DNA of 64,000 bases from Chitinophaga ginsengisoli (GTDB taxonomy: Bacteria > Bacteroidota > Bacteroidia > Chitinophagales > Chitinophagaceae), in NCBI RefSeq assembly GCF_003014595.1, contig NZ_PYGK01000005.1, positions 465,616 through 529,615 on the forward strand, given 5' to 3'. The notes below the pieces were generated by a model. It was not told the origin of the DNA. It did no database searches and was given only the letters and a program-made list of their open reading frames with translations. Of this stretch, positions 1 through 8,823 are shown one piece after another; positions within the stretch are counted from its first letter, which is position 1, and each line of letters opens with the position of its first letter. A program made the position numbers and the translations under genes.

Positions 1-591
1 TGTGCCGTCGGATAGTACCAGTTTGAACTGTCGTCCCCGTGGGGTGGTCACCATATTATATACGGGTGTTGCATTTCTTACAATACCGTTCTTATGATAA
101 TTGAGTCGTCCTTCTTCTTTCAACAGACGGGCATTGCCCTCTTGTGCCAGCACGCCATTGGAGGAGCTGTCCAATAGTATCTGGCTGCCGTTGGCGAGAG
201 TCAGTACTGCGCCATTCTTTCCGGGTGGTGCATCAAAATCTGCGGCTGCTGTTACATTGATCGGTACAGGCTTATTACGCTGCTGCAGTGAAATGTTCAC
301 CAGCAGCAGGATCACTGCCGCTGCTGCAGTTGCTGCCGCCGCTTTCCACCAGCCGAATACCCGTTTTTTCTTTTCCAGTCTGTCTTCCAGCAAGGTAAAC
401 ACAGCCGAAGGATCATAGTCCTTTGAATGAACGGCATAAGCCGGATCCTGGAATGTTTCATCCAGCCATTGGTCTATGACTTCCGGATAGGTACCTTCAT
501 CGATGTATGCATACAGCTTTTCCAGTTCTCCATCCTGCAGGGTATCATCCCGGTATCGTTTCAGTAACTGTTCAAATTCAGCCTTGTTCAT
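1..591 (-). CDS. FecR-family anti-sigma factor, C-terminally cut by window edge
   Basis: Reading leftward from the ATG at 591 the frame stays open to base 1, giving 197 residues. Seen: an acidic helical N-terminal region (about 1-75), one Ala/Leu-rich membrane segment (about 81-101), then the start of a periplasmic FecR domain containing VTTPRGRQF near the edge. FecR-type regulators span the inner membrane and control a partner ECF sigma factor in response to a signal from an outer-membrane TonB receptor. The gene lies 80 bp downstream of an ECF sigma gene on the same strand, the usual arrangement in Bacteroidota. A SusC-type receptor would be expected further left, outside the window. Confidence 0.9.
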   Translation of the reverse strand, partial: MNKAEFEQLLKRYRDDTLQDGELEKLYAYIDEGTYPEVIDQWLDETFQDPAYAVHSKDYDPSAVFTLLEDRLEKKKRVFGWWKAAAATAAAAVILLLVNISLQQRNKPVPINVTAAADFDAPPGKNGAVLTLANGSQILLDSSSNGVLAQEGNARLLKEEGRLNYHKNGIVRNATPVYNMVTTPRGRQFKLVLSDGT

Positions 592-671
592 TGTATTTTA
601 TCACAGGACATGCCCGTTCTTTGTAATAGACGGATGAGCAGGAAAAAGGAAAACATGGTTTTAAAAAAAAA

Positions 672-1271
672 TTAGAAAAAAGTACGTCCCAGGTGTAGTA
701 GTGCCAGGATCAATAGGCTATCAGTCTCTTTTATGAGTAATTTCCTCAATATCAGCAAGGCACGCACCATATAGGTTTTGGAGGAAAGGGGGGATATTTC
801 CAGGCGCCCGGCAATTTCTTTATGGCTAAGCCCTTCCAGCTGGCTGAGTGTGAATACCTGCTGTAGTTTCAGTGGCAGGCTGCTGATAGCCGTTTTCATT
901 TTTTCTGCTAATTGTTTTTCCTCCAGTATTTCCTGTGGAGAAATCCCTTTACTGGAAAAATATTGTTGCAGGAACTCCCGGTTGGATTCCCGGAATATAG
1001 TGGTTCTCAGCTGGTCGCGCACCAGATTGCGTGCGATTGTATATAAATAACTGTCAAAATTTCTGACGGCGGGCAACTTTTGCCGGTGATCCCAGATCTT
1101 TAGAAAAATATCCTGGGTCAGATCTTTAGCCTGCTCCGGAGATTTTGTCAGGTGCAGGCAGGCGCCGAATACCTGGTTCCAATAAGTTTCAAACAAGTAC
1201 TGATAGGCCTGCCTGTCGCCATCCGCCACAAGCCGCAACAATTCCTTATCTATGTTATTATTATTGTCCAA
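672..1271 (-). CDS. RNA polymerase ECF-type sigma factor
   Basis: 199 residues, normal for an ECF sigma factor. Region 2 is visible at about residues 22-95 (LTQDIFLKIW, then FDSYLYTIARNLVRD) and region 4 at about 125-180 (LPLKLQQVFTLSQLEGLSHKEIAGRLEIS). There is no region 3. It would direct RNA polymerase to a small regulon, probably a polysaccharide- or siderophore-uptake locus left of the window, and is presumably held inactive by the FecR protein encoded just downstream. An odd detail is the region-4 recognition helix reading SPLSSKTYMVRAL where SVRTVKNHL-like sequences are usual. Confidence 0.92.
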   Translation of the reverse strand: MDNNNNIDKELLRLVADGDRQAYQYLFETYWNQVFGACLHLTKSPEQAKDLTQDIFLKIWDHRQKLPAVRNFDSYLYTIARNLVRDQLRTTIFRESNREFLQQYFSSKGISPQEILEEKQLAEKMKTAISSLPLKLQQVFTLSQLEGLSHKEIAGRLEISPLSSKTYMVRALLILRKLLIKETDSLLILALLHLGRTFF

Positions 1272-1333
1272 TAGTTAGCACCCGAAAATAAGGCACTATA
1301 TAGGGCTTTTTTTTGCATTTGGCAAGTGGTGGG

Positions 1334-1375
1334 GAATTTTCAAGGCCGGTCTATGGAGATCAGCCTTGAAAATTC
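1334..1375. terminator. Perfect 13-bp inverted repeat, likely terminator
   Basis: GAATTTTCAAGGC at 1334-1346 is repeated in reverse complement at 1363-1375 with a 16-nt loop. A short T run follows on the + side (CTTTTG). It lies between the upstream side of the sigma gene and the 3' end of the lipase gene, both on the minus strand, so it most simply terminates the lipase transcript. Confidence 0.6.
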
Positions 1376-1446
1376 TTTTGAAACTTTTATGTTGGTGGCT
1401 TGTAAAACAAGTCGCCTCTTTTTATTGATATCTTCAAGCGATCTGT

Positions 1447-2424
1447 TTAAACGGCTTGTATCACTGGTTGCTGTGTCAGCAGCTTTACACCGAGATAGTT
1501 TGCGTAATTGAACAGCTGATGCTGGATACCTCCTTGTTTAAACCAGTCGTCGACCGGGTAAACCTCGGTATTAAAGGTTGTGTAGTTATTTTGTGGTTGT
1601 TGGTAGTCATACAGGTAGAATACGCCTGCAAGCAGTTGAATAGCTTCCTTCAGTGTCATTGATAGGCCTTCAAAATTAACTGGAACAGCAGAAGCCTCTG
1701 GGCTCGGGTCATACAGATTGGCTACTATATTATACATCCCGTAAAAAACCGGAAAATTGGGGACAACATCATTCAGACTCTGATAGTGCCATGCGTTTGC
1801 TAAAGGCAGTTTGCCATCCAGGTCATTGGCAAAATCGCTGTTTCCCGCAGCAGGCGCTGCAAAGGTGATAAGGGAAATATTGTCGGCAGGCTTTTGCAGC
1901 TGCTGAAGGGTATGTACGTAAAATGACGTATATACATTCGCCATATTTCCCCCCAGGCTATGTCCTGCAATAATCAGTTGTTTACCATTCCCAACCGTAT
2001 TTTTTAACAGATATTCATGTATGTGCAAGCCAGAGCCCAATGAGTCCTGCATATACATCATATTACCGAAGGCAAGATAGGCGCCAGTGCTGATAAGGGG
2101 CTTTGGTGTACTGGCATAAGGCCAGTTTGCCATTGTTACTACACCCATATCTTCCAGTACCCAGTTAGCAAAAACATCCCAGTCACTAAAAACGCCGGGA
2201 GTAACTGATCCGCGGATGATGAGTGCATAATTGTTTCCGGTAGTGTCTACTGCAATAAATGCGTAGTTAGCGTCGAGCGTCGGGATGCCATTCCAGACGA
2301 TTTTCCAGCCCGGCACAAGTTTTCCAATGTCTGAAACCGGGTGAGGAGCAGTAGCAACAGAACAAAGTTGTACAGCAATTTTTGCATTTGCAGGTTGATT
2401 GCTGTTAGATGTGGTAGTTCCCAT
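1447..2424 (-). CDS. Class 3 lipase-like alpha/beta hydrolase
   Basis: 325 residues with the lipase nucleophile elbow GHSLGG (Ser156) after a hydrophobic strand. An Asp in LNDVVPNFP and a His near the C-terminus (IQHQLFNY) are plausible remaining triad members. No signal peptide is evident; the N-terminus is Ser/Asn-rich. Family members hydrolyse acyl esters such as triacylglycerols, but the substrate here cannot be read from sequence. It is a single gene with no obvious operon partner. Start chosen at 2424, as a clean ATG follows AT-rich sequence. Confidence 0.85.
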   Translation of the reverse strand: MGTTTSNSNQPANAKIAVQLCSVATAPHPVSDIGKLVPGWKIVWNGIPTLDANYAFIAVDTTGNNYALIIRGSVTPGVFSDWDVFANWVLEDMGVVTMANWPYASTPKPLISTGAYLAFGNMMYMQDSLGSGLHIHEYLLKNTVGNGKQLIIAGHSLGGNMANVYTSFYVHTLQQLQKPADNISLITFAAPAAGNSDFANDLDGKLPLANAWHYQSLNDVVPNFPVFYGMYNIVANLYDPSPEASAVPVNFEGLSMTLKEAIQLLAGVFYLYDYQQPQNNYTTFNTEVYPVDDWFKQGGIQHQLFNYANYLGVKLLTQQPVIQAV

Positions 2425-2675
2425 AGTTATGGTTTTTTGGAGATGAAAAATGGGGATTAAAAAAGGTTTTCTACGTGGTCTGATGGTTACTTCGAGAACT
2501 GAAGTTAATGAGTTTATAAATATGGCGAATGAAATGTGTCATTATTAACAATTTATGTGGGAACCAAACACAGCAGCGTTGGGCGTTTTCGGAGCGGGAT
2601 AAAAGTTGGTATATGCTGAATGTTTCTCCAGCAGGAAGATGGAACAACAGCATAACAGATGTTCATTATATAAAT

Positions 2676-2683
2676 TATATTTG
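2676..2683 (+). promoter_or_regulatory. Bacteroidota -7 promoter element TATATTTG
   Basis: TATATTTG matches the Bacteroidota TAnnTTTG -7 consensus and lies 28 bp before the ATG at 2712. A good TTTG -33 partner is not visible at the usual distance. The element would put transcription start near 2690, which supports the 2712 start of the next gene over any upstream start. Confidence 0.5.
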
Positions 2684-2711
2684 CTGCAACTTCAACCCTA
2701 AAAACTCACTT

Positions 2712-3251
2712 ATGTACAGACTTATTCTGCTACTTAGCTGTTTAGGCTTTCAACAAGCCATTGCGCAGGTGAAAGAAACCAAAGCACCCGCTACCCTGAA
2801 ATCTGTCTTATTAGCGCAGTTTAAAACCACCTGGAATCAGCAGGAGTGGTTTGTACCAGTTGCCAAAGCAATAGAAGGCATTACAGCCGAACAGGCCTCG
2901 TGGAAACCTTCAGATTCCAGTCATTCCGTTGGTGAACTGGCGTATCATCTGCTGTTCTGGAATAAACGGCTGCTCAATGATTTTAACGGAAAAGACAAGG
3001 GGACATTCAGCGGAAACAATAATGAGACTTTCGATGCTTTTACAGAAGCTTCGTGGAATGCTACCGTTGAGCAATTGAGTCAGGTGATGGAAGGTTGGGA
3101 AAAGGCGATTGCAGCAGCTGATGATGCAAAGCTACAGGAATGGTATGGCAATATTGCGAATATGAATGTGCATAACGCGTATCATACGGGGCAGATCCTT
3201 TATATCCGGAAACAGGCGGGGAACTGGAATGCGGAGAAAGGCGTTAAGTAG
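2712..3251 (+). CDS. Exported DinB-like four-helix protein
   Basis: 179 residues from ATG 2712. This start gives a clean signal peptide (MYRLILLLSCLGFQQAIAQ) and follows a -7 promoter element; an upstream in-frame start at 2529 would bury it. The mature part has DinB/YfiT features: a His in VGELAYHLLFWNKRL and a second His pattern in NVHNAYHTGQILYIRKQ, which normally bind a divalent metal in the helical bundle. Family members include thiol-dependent transferases, but the activity here is unknown. A periplasmic location is inferred from the signal peptide and is less common for DinB proteins. Confidence 0.85.
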   Translation: MYRLILLLSCLGFQQAIAQVKETKAPATLKSVLLAQFKTTWNQQEWFVPVAKAIEGITAEQASWKPSDSSHSVGELAYHLLFWNKRLLNDFNGKDKGTFSGNNNETFDAFTEASWNATVEQLSQVMEGWEKAIAAADDAKLQEWYGNIANMNVHNAYHTGQILYIRKQAGNWNAEKGVK

Positions 3252-3283
3252 ATCGCATTTATATAAGTGTTTAATTGCTGTAG

Positions 3284-3451
3284 ATTGTATGGGTACCCTG
3301 GCAGCCGACCTGTGAGAATATGGTGCTGGATTTTTCCCGGTGTATTATCAGCAAGCTACCTGAACGGGTGGAACTCTGCAGTCTGAAGTTGTATGAGACA
3401 GATACTTCTTATGCTGAGTGGTATGCCAGCGATAATATGGCGACAATCTGA
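3284..3451 (+). pseudogene. C-terminal fragment of 6-carboxytetrahydropterin synthase (QueD-like)
   Basis: An open stretch without a start encodes about 55 residues ending at TGA 3449-3451. Seen: PTCENMVLDF followed by ELCSLKLYETDTSYAEWYA. The PT-x-EN element and the C-terminal LYET-S-AEW motif are hallmarks of the QueD/PTPS fold, where the PTxEN region belongs to the substrate site. The first half of the enzyme, with its zinc-binding His residues, is absent, and a TAG stop sits at 3281 in frame. It is therefore a gene remnant, not a functional copy. Confidence 0.75.
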
Positions 3452-3955
3452 TCTTACTTTTACTTGAATTTCCCCCTTTTTTTACCGTCTGCGAGAACTG
3501 CAAGCAAATACCACCTAATGATCTTCTTTTAGTTTATATAAACCTTAAAATGTATTTCATTCTGATGTTTTGTTAAAAAACAATCAGCCTTTGTGAAAAT
3601 TGAATATTTAATATCATGGATTTATCCATAATTTGAACGCCAATAGTCCACGTTTTTTTTGAAATGTTATGCTAACGTTTGCATAAATAAACGTCAACTC
3701 ACAAACCCGGGAAATTTTTCAGCGCATTACGATTGAAAGAAGAGAAAGAAAAGCAGGAATAACCAGCAGCAAGGGCGCGTATAATTCGTTTACGGCAGTA
3801 TTTAATTGGTTCAGTAGGGCCACTATCTTGATGTGATCATTAAAGATATTGCACTACTGCAGGGAATGCTTTGTTCTCCTGGCAACCGGTGTATCAGTAT
3901 GTAACAGAGAAAAAATTCTGAGTAACCTATATTAATCAATCGTAGAAAATTTAAA
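3452..3955 (+). promoter_or_regulatory. Gene-free upstream region of the fucosidase, with two small palindromes
   Basis: No coding frame is convincing in these 504 bases. Two short palindromes stand out: ATGGAT-TT-ATCCAT at 3616-3629, and ACGTTT with AAACGT eight bases apart at 3675-3694. Either could be an operator for the downstream GH29 gene, which has a long leader. No regulator is encoded next to it, and no clear TTTG/TAnnTTTG promoter pair was found. Confidence 0.3.
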
Positions 3956-5383
3956 ATGAAAAAACTTGCTATCCTTTTATTCACACTTTCCCTGACACCC
4001 ATGCTGCTTACTGCTCAGCAGGACGCCGGCCATGACAGGAAAATGCAATGGTGGCGCGAAGCGCGTTTTGGTATGTTTATCCATTGGGGTGTATATGCTG
4101 TTCCTGCCGGTACGTACAAGGGCCAGCGCATCAACCGCATTGGCGAATGGATCATGAACCGGGGTAAAATACCGGTGGCCGATTACCAGGATTTTGCCAG
4201 ACAGTTCAATCCTGTAAAATATGATCCCGATGCATGGGTAAGAATGGCAAAAGACGCGGGTATGAAATACATTGTCATTACCGCCAAACATCATGATGGA
4301 TTTGCCATGTTTGATTCAAAGGCCAGTACCTGGGATATTGCGGATGCTACCCCTTATCATAAAGACCTTTTGAAGCCATTAGCTGAAGCCTGCCGTAAGT
4401 ACGGTATCAAACTCGGTTTTTATTATTCACAGGCACAGGACTGGAATAACCCCGGTGGTGCAGCTTCTCGCAAGATAACATCAGAAGGCTGGGCCAATCC
4501 TGATTCGGCCCGCATTGATGCATACACAGCCGCCAACAATGGACACTGGGATCCTGCTCAGACAACTAAAACAATGTCGCAATACATCAATGAGGTAGCA
4601 GTACCGCAGGTAAAGGAACTGTTGACCAATTATGGTGATGTGGCTGTTCTCTGGTGGGATACGCCTACTAACATGACCGATGAATATGCAGAAAAGTTCA
4701 ATGAACTTTTGAAGCTGCAACCCAATATCATCACCAATGACCGCCTCAAACGGCCTAATTATCCCGGTGATTACAAAACGCCCGAACAAAGAATACCCAG
4801 CCTCGGCGAACTGGATGGAAAGGACTGGGAAACCTGTATGACGATGAATGAAACCTGGGGATACAAGAGTTATGCAAACAATTGGAAGAGCCCTGAAACC
4901 CTGGTGCGTAACCTGGTGGATATTGCGTCCAAGGGTGGTAATTATTTGTTGAATGTAGGTCCTAAGGCGGACGGTACTTTCCCACAGGAGAGCGTTGATC
5001 TGCTCAAACAGGTAGGCGACTGGATGAAGGTGAACGGCGATGCTATCTATGATACCAAAGCCAGTCCCTTTGGTTTGTTTGCCTGGGGACGTTGTACACA
5101 AAAAGAGAACGCTGACAATACAACGCTTTACTTCTCAGTATTTGAATGGCCGAAAGATGGAAAGCTGGTGATACCAGGTTTAAAGAATAAAGTGACGTCG
5201 GCTAAATTGGTGGCCAACAATAAAACATTGAAAACAAACGCCAACGGTGAAGGGCTGGCTATCGAGGTACCTGCCAACGCACTGGATAAGATTGCTACGG
5301 TGATAAAAGTGGAAGTAAAGGGAAGGGTAGAAAGTACATTGCCACAGCAGAAGGAAAAGATGAAGGCAGGAGCGATTGACTAG
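3956..5383 (+). CDS. Secreted alpha-L-fucosidase, glycoside hydrolase family 29
   Basis: 475 residues with a signal peptide (MKKLAILLFTLSLTPMLLTAQ). GH29 landmarks in order: RFGMFIHWGVYA (about 38-48), KYIVITAKHHDGFAMF (about 104-119), DLLKPLAEACRKYGIKLGFYYS, and the nucleophile strand VAVLWWDTP with Asp235. The end of the catalytic domain is marked by GGNYLLNVGPKADG. The C-terminal about 80 residues form the small beta-sandwich typical of the family. It removes alpha-linked fucose from glycans in the periplasm or outside. Single gene, ending at a shared terminator with the convergent peptidase gene. Confidence 0.95.
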   Translation: MKKLAILLFTLSLTPMLLTAQQDAGHDRKMQWWREARFGMFIHWGVYAVPAGTYKGQRINRIGEWIMNRGKIPVADYQDFARQFNPVKYDPDAWVRMAKDAGMKYIVITAKHHDGFAMFDSKASTWDIADATPYHKDLLKPLAEACRKYGIKLGFYYSQAQDWNNPGGAASRKITSEGWANPDSARIDAYTAANNGHWDPAQTTKTMSQYINEVAVPQVKELLTNYGDVAVLWWDTPTNMTDEYAEKFNELLKLQPNIITNDRLKRPNYPGDYKTPEQRIPSLGELDGKDWETCMTMNETWGYKSYANNWKSPETLVRNLVDIASKGGNYLLNVGPKADGTFPQESVDLLKQVGDWMKVNGDAIYDTKASPFGLFAWGRCTQKENADNTTLYFSVFEWPKDGKLVIPGLKNKVTSAKLVANNKTLKTNANGEGLAIEVPANALDKIATVIKVEVKGRVESTLPQQKEKMKAGAID

Positions 5384-5420
5384 CCTATTCTTCAGCGTCT
5401 TTGTATTAGTTATACCAATT

Positions 5421-5454
5421 TATCCTGCCGGAGATTTATTTCCGGCAGGATAAA
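5421..5454. terminator. Bidirectional terminator between convergent genes
   Basis: TTATCCTGCCGGA at 5421-5433 pairs perfectly with its reverse complement at 5442-5454 (13 bp, 8-nt loop). It sits between the 3' ends of the GH29 and M61 genes, so it can end transcription from both sides. Confidence 0.85.
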
Positions 5455-5464
5455 GATTATGTGC

Positions 5465-6970
5465 TTATCGCAACCAATCTCTCAATATACTTTGCTGCAA
5501 TGCATTCATAGACTTTCTTCTGGTAATCGCAAAACTGCCGTCCTTAACAGCTATATCCAGGCCTGCATAGCCGAAATACTTCTTATAATCAGGCATTTTG
5601 ACCGTGTTAGCATAGTCAAAGCATTCTGCCAACGATACGCCAGCAACACGTTCAGCAACAGATCGAAATTCGGCTTCGGTAAAGCCTCTTTTCTTATCCT
5701 GGTAATATTCCCGGTATAGCGCACGCATTACATCATCAAGAGAGTGCTTATTACGTGTTTCGTGACGGATCTTCAGGTCCAGTAATGCACCCAGCACAGG
5801 GCCTTTCTCATAATAGGAAATGCTACTGTCGCCGGCGCCGAACGGTCCGTCGCTCCATGTATTATAGCTGGCATCTGCGAGTGATTGGATAAGGCGGCCG
5901 GGTTTGGATTCGTAGGACCGGATGTTATCCTGTAGTTCCTTTAAGACATCATCCGGCGTTGTAAGCCCTGCCCGGCGGAGGATGATATATTCGTAGTAAA
6001 CGGTAAAACCCTCAGATACCCATAATAGACGGGTCTTGCTGCCATGATCATAGTCGAAGGGTCCCAGTTCTATGGGGCGGATACGTTTCACGTTGTAATG
6101 ATGGAAATATTCATGTGCGAGAAAATTGTATATACCGATCTTTCCTTCCCTGTTATTTAAATTGCTGCCGGTAAAAGAAACGGTGGTAGAGTTTAAATGC
6201 TCAATACCTCCCATGCCAGGCCCGATGCCTAGAAAGGTATAATTGTCATAGGGGATATCACCGATAATGTCAGCAGCAGTGCTGACAATCTTTTGCAGGT
6301 CTTTCATGAAAGCAGCTCTATCAAATTCCCGGGGGCGGTAGGCTATAAAATAATGTGGTTTACCCTGCACGTCAAAAGAAGGGAATGTTTCCAGTTTTCC
6401 CATCAGGATCGGGCTATCATAAAGTACATCAAAATCAGACGCTATATAGGTATACTGTTGATCAGGCAATTGCTTCAGACCTGTTGCAACGTTCCAGCCA
6501 TTTATTGGCTTTACTACAAGGGTGACCGGTTGTTCAATATGCGCTTTGAGGTGCATGAACATTCCTGCAGGAGAAATATACCCCTTGTCTGCCTCCAGGT
6601 AATTGGATGCTACAAATGATTTTGTAGAGAGCACATCATATTGCAGATGGAATATGTCAGCCGACTTATTGTATATCCACCAACTATTCTTGTCAGCTTT
6701 TTTCCAGGATAAAGTGTTCCCCTTAGCATCTGTTGCACGTATGTTACACACCGAGGAAGCGTAATACATCAGCTGATAATAACCAGGTGTCCATTCGGGC
6801 ATTGAAAATTGCAGAGAATCAGCAGAAAACCCCTTACAGGTTAATTCAACATGAAAGTATGAGGTGTCTGATAGCACCGGGCTAACGGTGTAGGTCATTT
6901 CCTGCGCTAAGACGAAATTCTTCTTTACCAGGAAAAGGAGGCAGAGGATAGCTGTTCGTTTAAGGTGCAT
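5465..6970 (-). CDS. M61-family metallopeptidase lacking the C-terminal PDZ domain
   Basis: 501 residues with an N-terminal signal-like stretch (AILCLLFLV to VLAQ). The zinc site is HEYFHH (His286, Glu287, His290), with Glu320 in WVSEGF as third ligand. This is the glycyl-aminopeptidase clan: an N-terminal beta domain with SMPEWTPGYYQL, then a thermolysin-like domain. Typical M61 proteins run to about 600 residues and end in a PDZ domain. Here the protein stops soon after NTVKMPDYKKYFGYAGL, where the PDZ would begin, and a terminator follows directly. Catalytic residues are intact, so a shortened but active enzyme is plausible. Confidence 0.88.
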   Translation of the reverse strand: MHLKRTAILCLLFLVKKNFVLAQEMTYTVSPVLSDTSYFHVELTCKGFSADSLQFSMPEWTPGYYQLMYYASSVCNIRATDAKGNTLSWKKADKNSWWIYNKSADIFHLQYDVLSTKSFVASNYLEADKGYISPAGMFMHLKAHIEQPVTLVVKPINGWNVATGLKQLPDQQYTYIASDFDVLYDSPILMGKLETFPSFDVQGKPHYFIAYRPREFDRAAFMKDLQKIVSTAADIIGDIPYDNYTFLGIGPGMGGIEHLNSTTVSFTGSNLNNREGKIGIYNFLAHEYFHHYNVKRIRPIELGPFDYDHGSKTRLLWVSEGFTVYYEYIILRRAGLTTPDDVLKELQDNIRSYESKPGRLIQSLADASYNTWSDGPFGAGDSSISYYEKGPVLGALLDLKIRHETRNKHSLDDVMRALYREYYQDKKRGFTEAEFRSVAERVAGVSLAECFDYANTVKMPDYKKYFGYAGLDIAVKDGSFAITRRKSMNALQQSILRDWLR

Positions 6971-7195
6971 AATAGGTGTTTATTTGACAATTTATGAATT
7001 GTCGATGACATTACCTATGTGCTCATTGTTGTTCTTTGAACTGGTAGTAGAGAGGCTTTGGGTAGTATACCGGCAAAGTATAACCGGACGGGGTATGGTA
7101 TATGGGAGAATGTAGGTTGATAATAATGCTCCCGTGCCGATCTTTAGACGGACAATATGCTTATTTTTTGACGATGGTATATAGGATGATCTTTG

Positions 7196-7522
7196 TCAAG
7201 ATGTATGCAATGTGTGGCGATTAAATGTGTTGGTTCGTTGTAAAAATTCCTGAAGATATTGACTGATCATATACGTAAGTTTTTTATGAAACCAGTCAAG
7301 TGTTGGCAGATGTCTGTTTATCGAAATATACTCAAGTGCTTTTCCCTCCAGACTTTGTTTTAGCTTATCCACATATTTCTGTAGCCACAATTGGAATGTA
7401 TTCTCATTTTTTTGCCTGTCTACGTCTTTAATTGAAAATAAGAATTCCGTATAGATTGAGTTGACAGAGGCAAGTGCTGTCACGTCAAAATTATTTAGCA
7501 GATTTTCTTCTTGGTTATACAT
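7196..7522 (-). CDS. Hypothetical protein, 108 residues
   Basis: I do not recognise this protein. It is mostly helical and mildly charged, with no signal peptide, membrane segment or Cys pairs. A TTTG about 40 bases before the start on the coding strand could be part of a -33 element. It shares direction with the next small gene (7661-7927), 138 bp away. Coding status rests on a plausible composition and a clean ATG start. Confidence 0.5.
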   Translation of the reverse strand: MYNQEENLLNNFDVTALASVNSIYTEFLFSIKDVDRQKNENTFQLWLQKYVDKLKQSLEGKALEYISINRHLPTLDWFHKKLTYMISQYLQEFLQRTNTFNRHTLHTS

Positions 7523-7660
7523 ATACTTCGATTTTTATTTATGTAAAGATTGGTATTTCTCAAAGTGGATGCAACATTTACCTAACTGGCAGATATCATT
7601 ATTATTGGGATAAGGTAGGTGTGACATAAACGGGGAATGTGATCTTATTAAATGCATAGG

Positions 7661-7927
7661 TTATTCCAGGACCCACAGCGGACTAGCTCTATTTTCACCA
7701 TATAACATGATCTCATCACCATTCATTTCGAGTCTAAATAAACTTTCGTTTGCAATTTGTTTTGATGCCTGCAAATAAAAGACCCCATCTAACATGTGAA
7801 TAACAATCGGAATATTAGCGCGACGATCTAAGAAAAGGGAGCTGTTCAGAAATCTGAATTTATGTTGTCCTGTTTTTTCATAATAGGACCTGCTATATAA
7901 CTTTTCATATATGTCACTTATTGTCAT
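7661..7927 (-). CDS. Hypothetical protein, 88 residues
   Basis: Unrecognised. The sequence suggests a small alpha/beta protein: an N-terminal helix (ISDIYEKLYSRSYYEKTG) then short strands (FRFLNSSLFLD, IPIVIHMLDGVFYLQA, DEIMLYGENR). No signal peptide, membrane segment or known motif is visible. Same strand as both neighbours. Confidence 0.5.
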   Translation of the reverse strand: MTISDIYEKLYSRSYYEKTGQHKFRFLNSSLFLDRRANIPIVIHMLDGVFYLQASKQIANESLFRLEMNGDEIMLYGENRASPLWVLE

Positions 7928-7947
7928 AGCTCGATATTGCGGTTATG

Positions 7948-7974
7948 GGTAAAGGGGGTATTTACCCCTTTACC
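7948..7974 (-). terminator. Hairpin downstream of the RRM gene
   Basis: GGTAAAGGGG at 7948-7957 pairs with CCCCTTTACC at 7965-7974. It begins 9 bp beyond the stop of the minus-strand RNA-binding gene, so it probably forms that transcript's 3' end. Confidence 0.7.
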
Positions 7975-7982
7975 TCAAAAAA

Positions 7983-8264
7983 TTACCAACGGTTATTATG
8001 GGATGACCTATCATTTTTTTCTTCCCGAGGTTTGGCTTTATTAGCAGTTATTGCTTTGCCGTCAAGGGAAGATCCGTTCATTTCCTGAATGGCTTTTTCT
8101 GCCTCCGTATCATTGGGCATTGTGACAAAACCAAATCCTTTGCTGCGATTCGTGTATTTGTCGATGATTACATTTACCGAACTTACAACTCCGAATTTGG
8201 AAAATTGTTTTTTTAAATCCTCGCCTAAAACAGTAGGACTTAGATTAGATACATAAATATCCAT
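7983..8264 (-). CDS. Single-RRM RNA-binding protein
   Basis: 93 residues from ATG 8264 (MDIYVSNL). A longer frame reaching 8390 adds a low-complexity lead that does not fit the family, so I use the internal start. RNP2 is IYVSNL (residues 3-8) and RNP1 is KGFGFVTM, the two strands that bind single-stranded RNA, followed by a short basic Asn/Arg-rich tail (EEKNDRSSHNNRW). Such one-RRM proteins are common in Bacteroidota and are thought to act as post-transcriptional or cold-shock-type RNA binders. Targets are unknown. Confidence 0.92.
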   Translation of the reverse strand: MDIYVSNLSPTVLGEDLKKQFSKFGVVSSVNVIIDKYTNRSKGFGFVTMPNDTEAEKAIQEMNGSSLDGKAITANKAKPREEKNDRSSHNNRW

Positions 8265-8629
8265 GTCTTGAAATTTATTTTGAAAACTAATTGATTGAGG
8301 TAACGCAGGTGGTAAAAAAAAGGCTGGAAAGGAAACTTGCTTACTAAGTGCGGGTAGACTCAAACATTTAACCTTACTGAAGGTATGCATTATTATTCAG
8401 TCTGCCTAAATTAATTCTTTGAGCTATTGTTAGGGCCGGTAATTTCTCACAGTATAAAACAAAGAGAGGATACAAGGAGGACCGGTTAAATGTTAATAAA
8501 TCGTCAGGTTCCCTGTAACCTTTTTGGGGCTGCATCGTTTAACAGTTGACAATTCCCAAGACCTATAATTGATTAGTAGCCGTAGCCGGGACAATAACCT
8601 ATTTCCTCATTCATCTAAAAACCAAAAGA
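8265..8629. other. Intergenic region between divergent genes
   Basis: No gene is supported here. The left part is the leader of the RRM gene and the right part the leader of the small lipoprotein/MNIO pair. I found no convincing promoter pair or hairpin. Confidence 0.4.
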
Positions 8630-8785
8630 ATGAAGCTATCAAAATCTCTACTAAGCGCCATCCTGATTGGCATTGCCATTCAAACAACTGTCGTTTCCTG
8701 TGGAAAGGGCGACCAACCAAAACCGAAAGAAAAGCCCAAGCAGAATCAACCGCTGGACAACTGCCCAGCCTGTGGTATGGGTTGA
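8630..8785 (+). CDS. Small lipoprotein with CPACGMG tail, candidate MNIO-modified RiPP precursor
   Basis: 51 residues. The first 23 form a lipoprotein signal (MKLSKSLLSAILIGIAIQTT) with lipobox VVSC, Cys24 being the lipidation site. A Lys/Pro/Gln-rich linker follows, and the last residues are DNCPACGMG with two Cys spaced CxxC. The stop lies 38 bp before a DUF692/MNIO gene. Enzymes of that family modify Cys residues of small, often Sec-exported precursors, so the tail is the likely substrate. The ATG follows AACCAAAAGA. The alternative is an ordinary small lipoprotein that binds metal through unmodified Cys residues. Confidence 0.8.
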   Translation: MKLSKSLLSAILIGIAIQTTVVSCGKGDQPKPKEKPKQNQPLDNCPACGMG

Positions 8786-8823
8786 TAACTAAAATCTGAC
8801 ATTTACGCTGTAATTTCAAAAAG

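Noticed and set aside
101..418. Plus-strand ORF of 105 codons
   Set aside because: It runs antisense through the FecR gene, whose frame has clear domain signals.
2529..2711. Longer N-terminus for the DinB-like gene
   Set aside because: It would bury a good signal peptide and lies upstream of the likely -7 promoter element.
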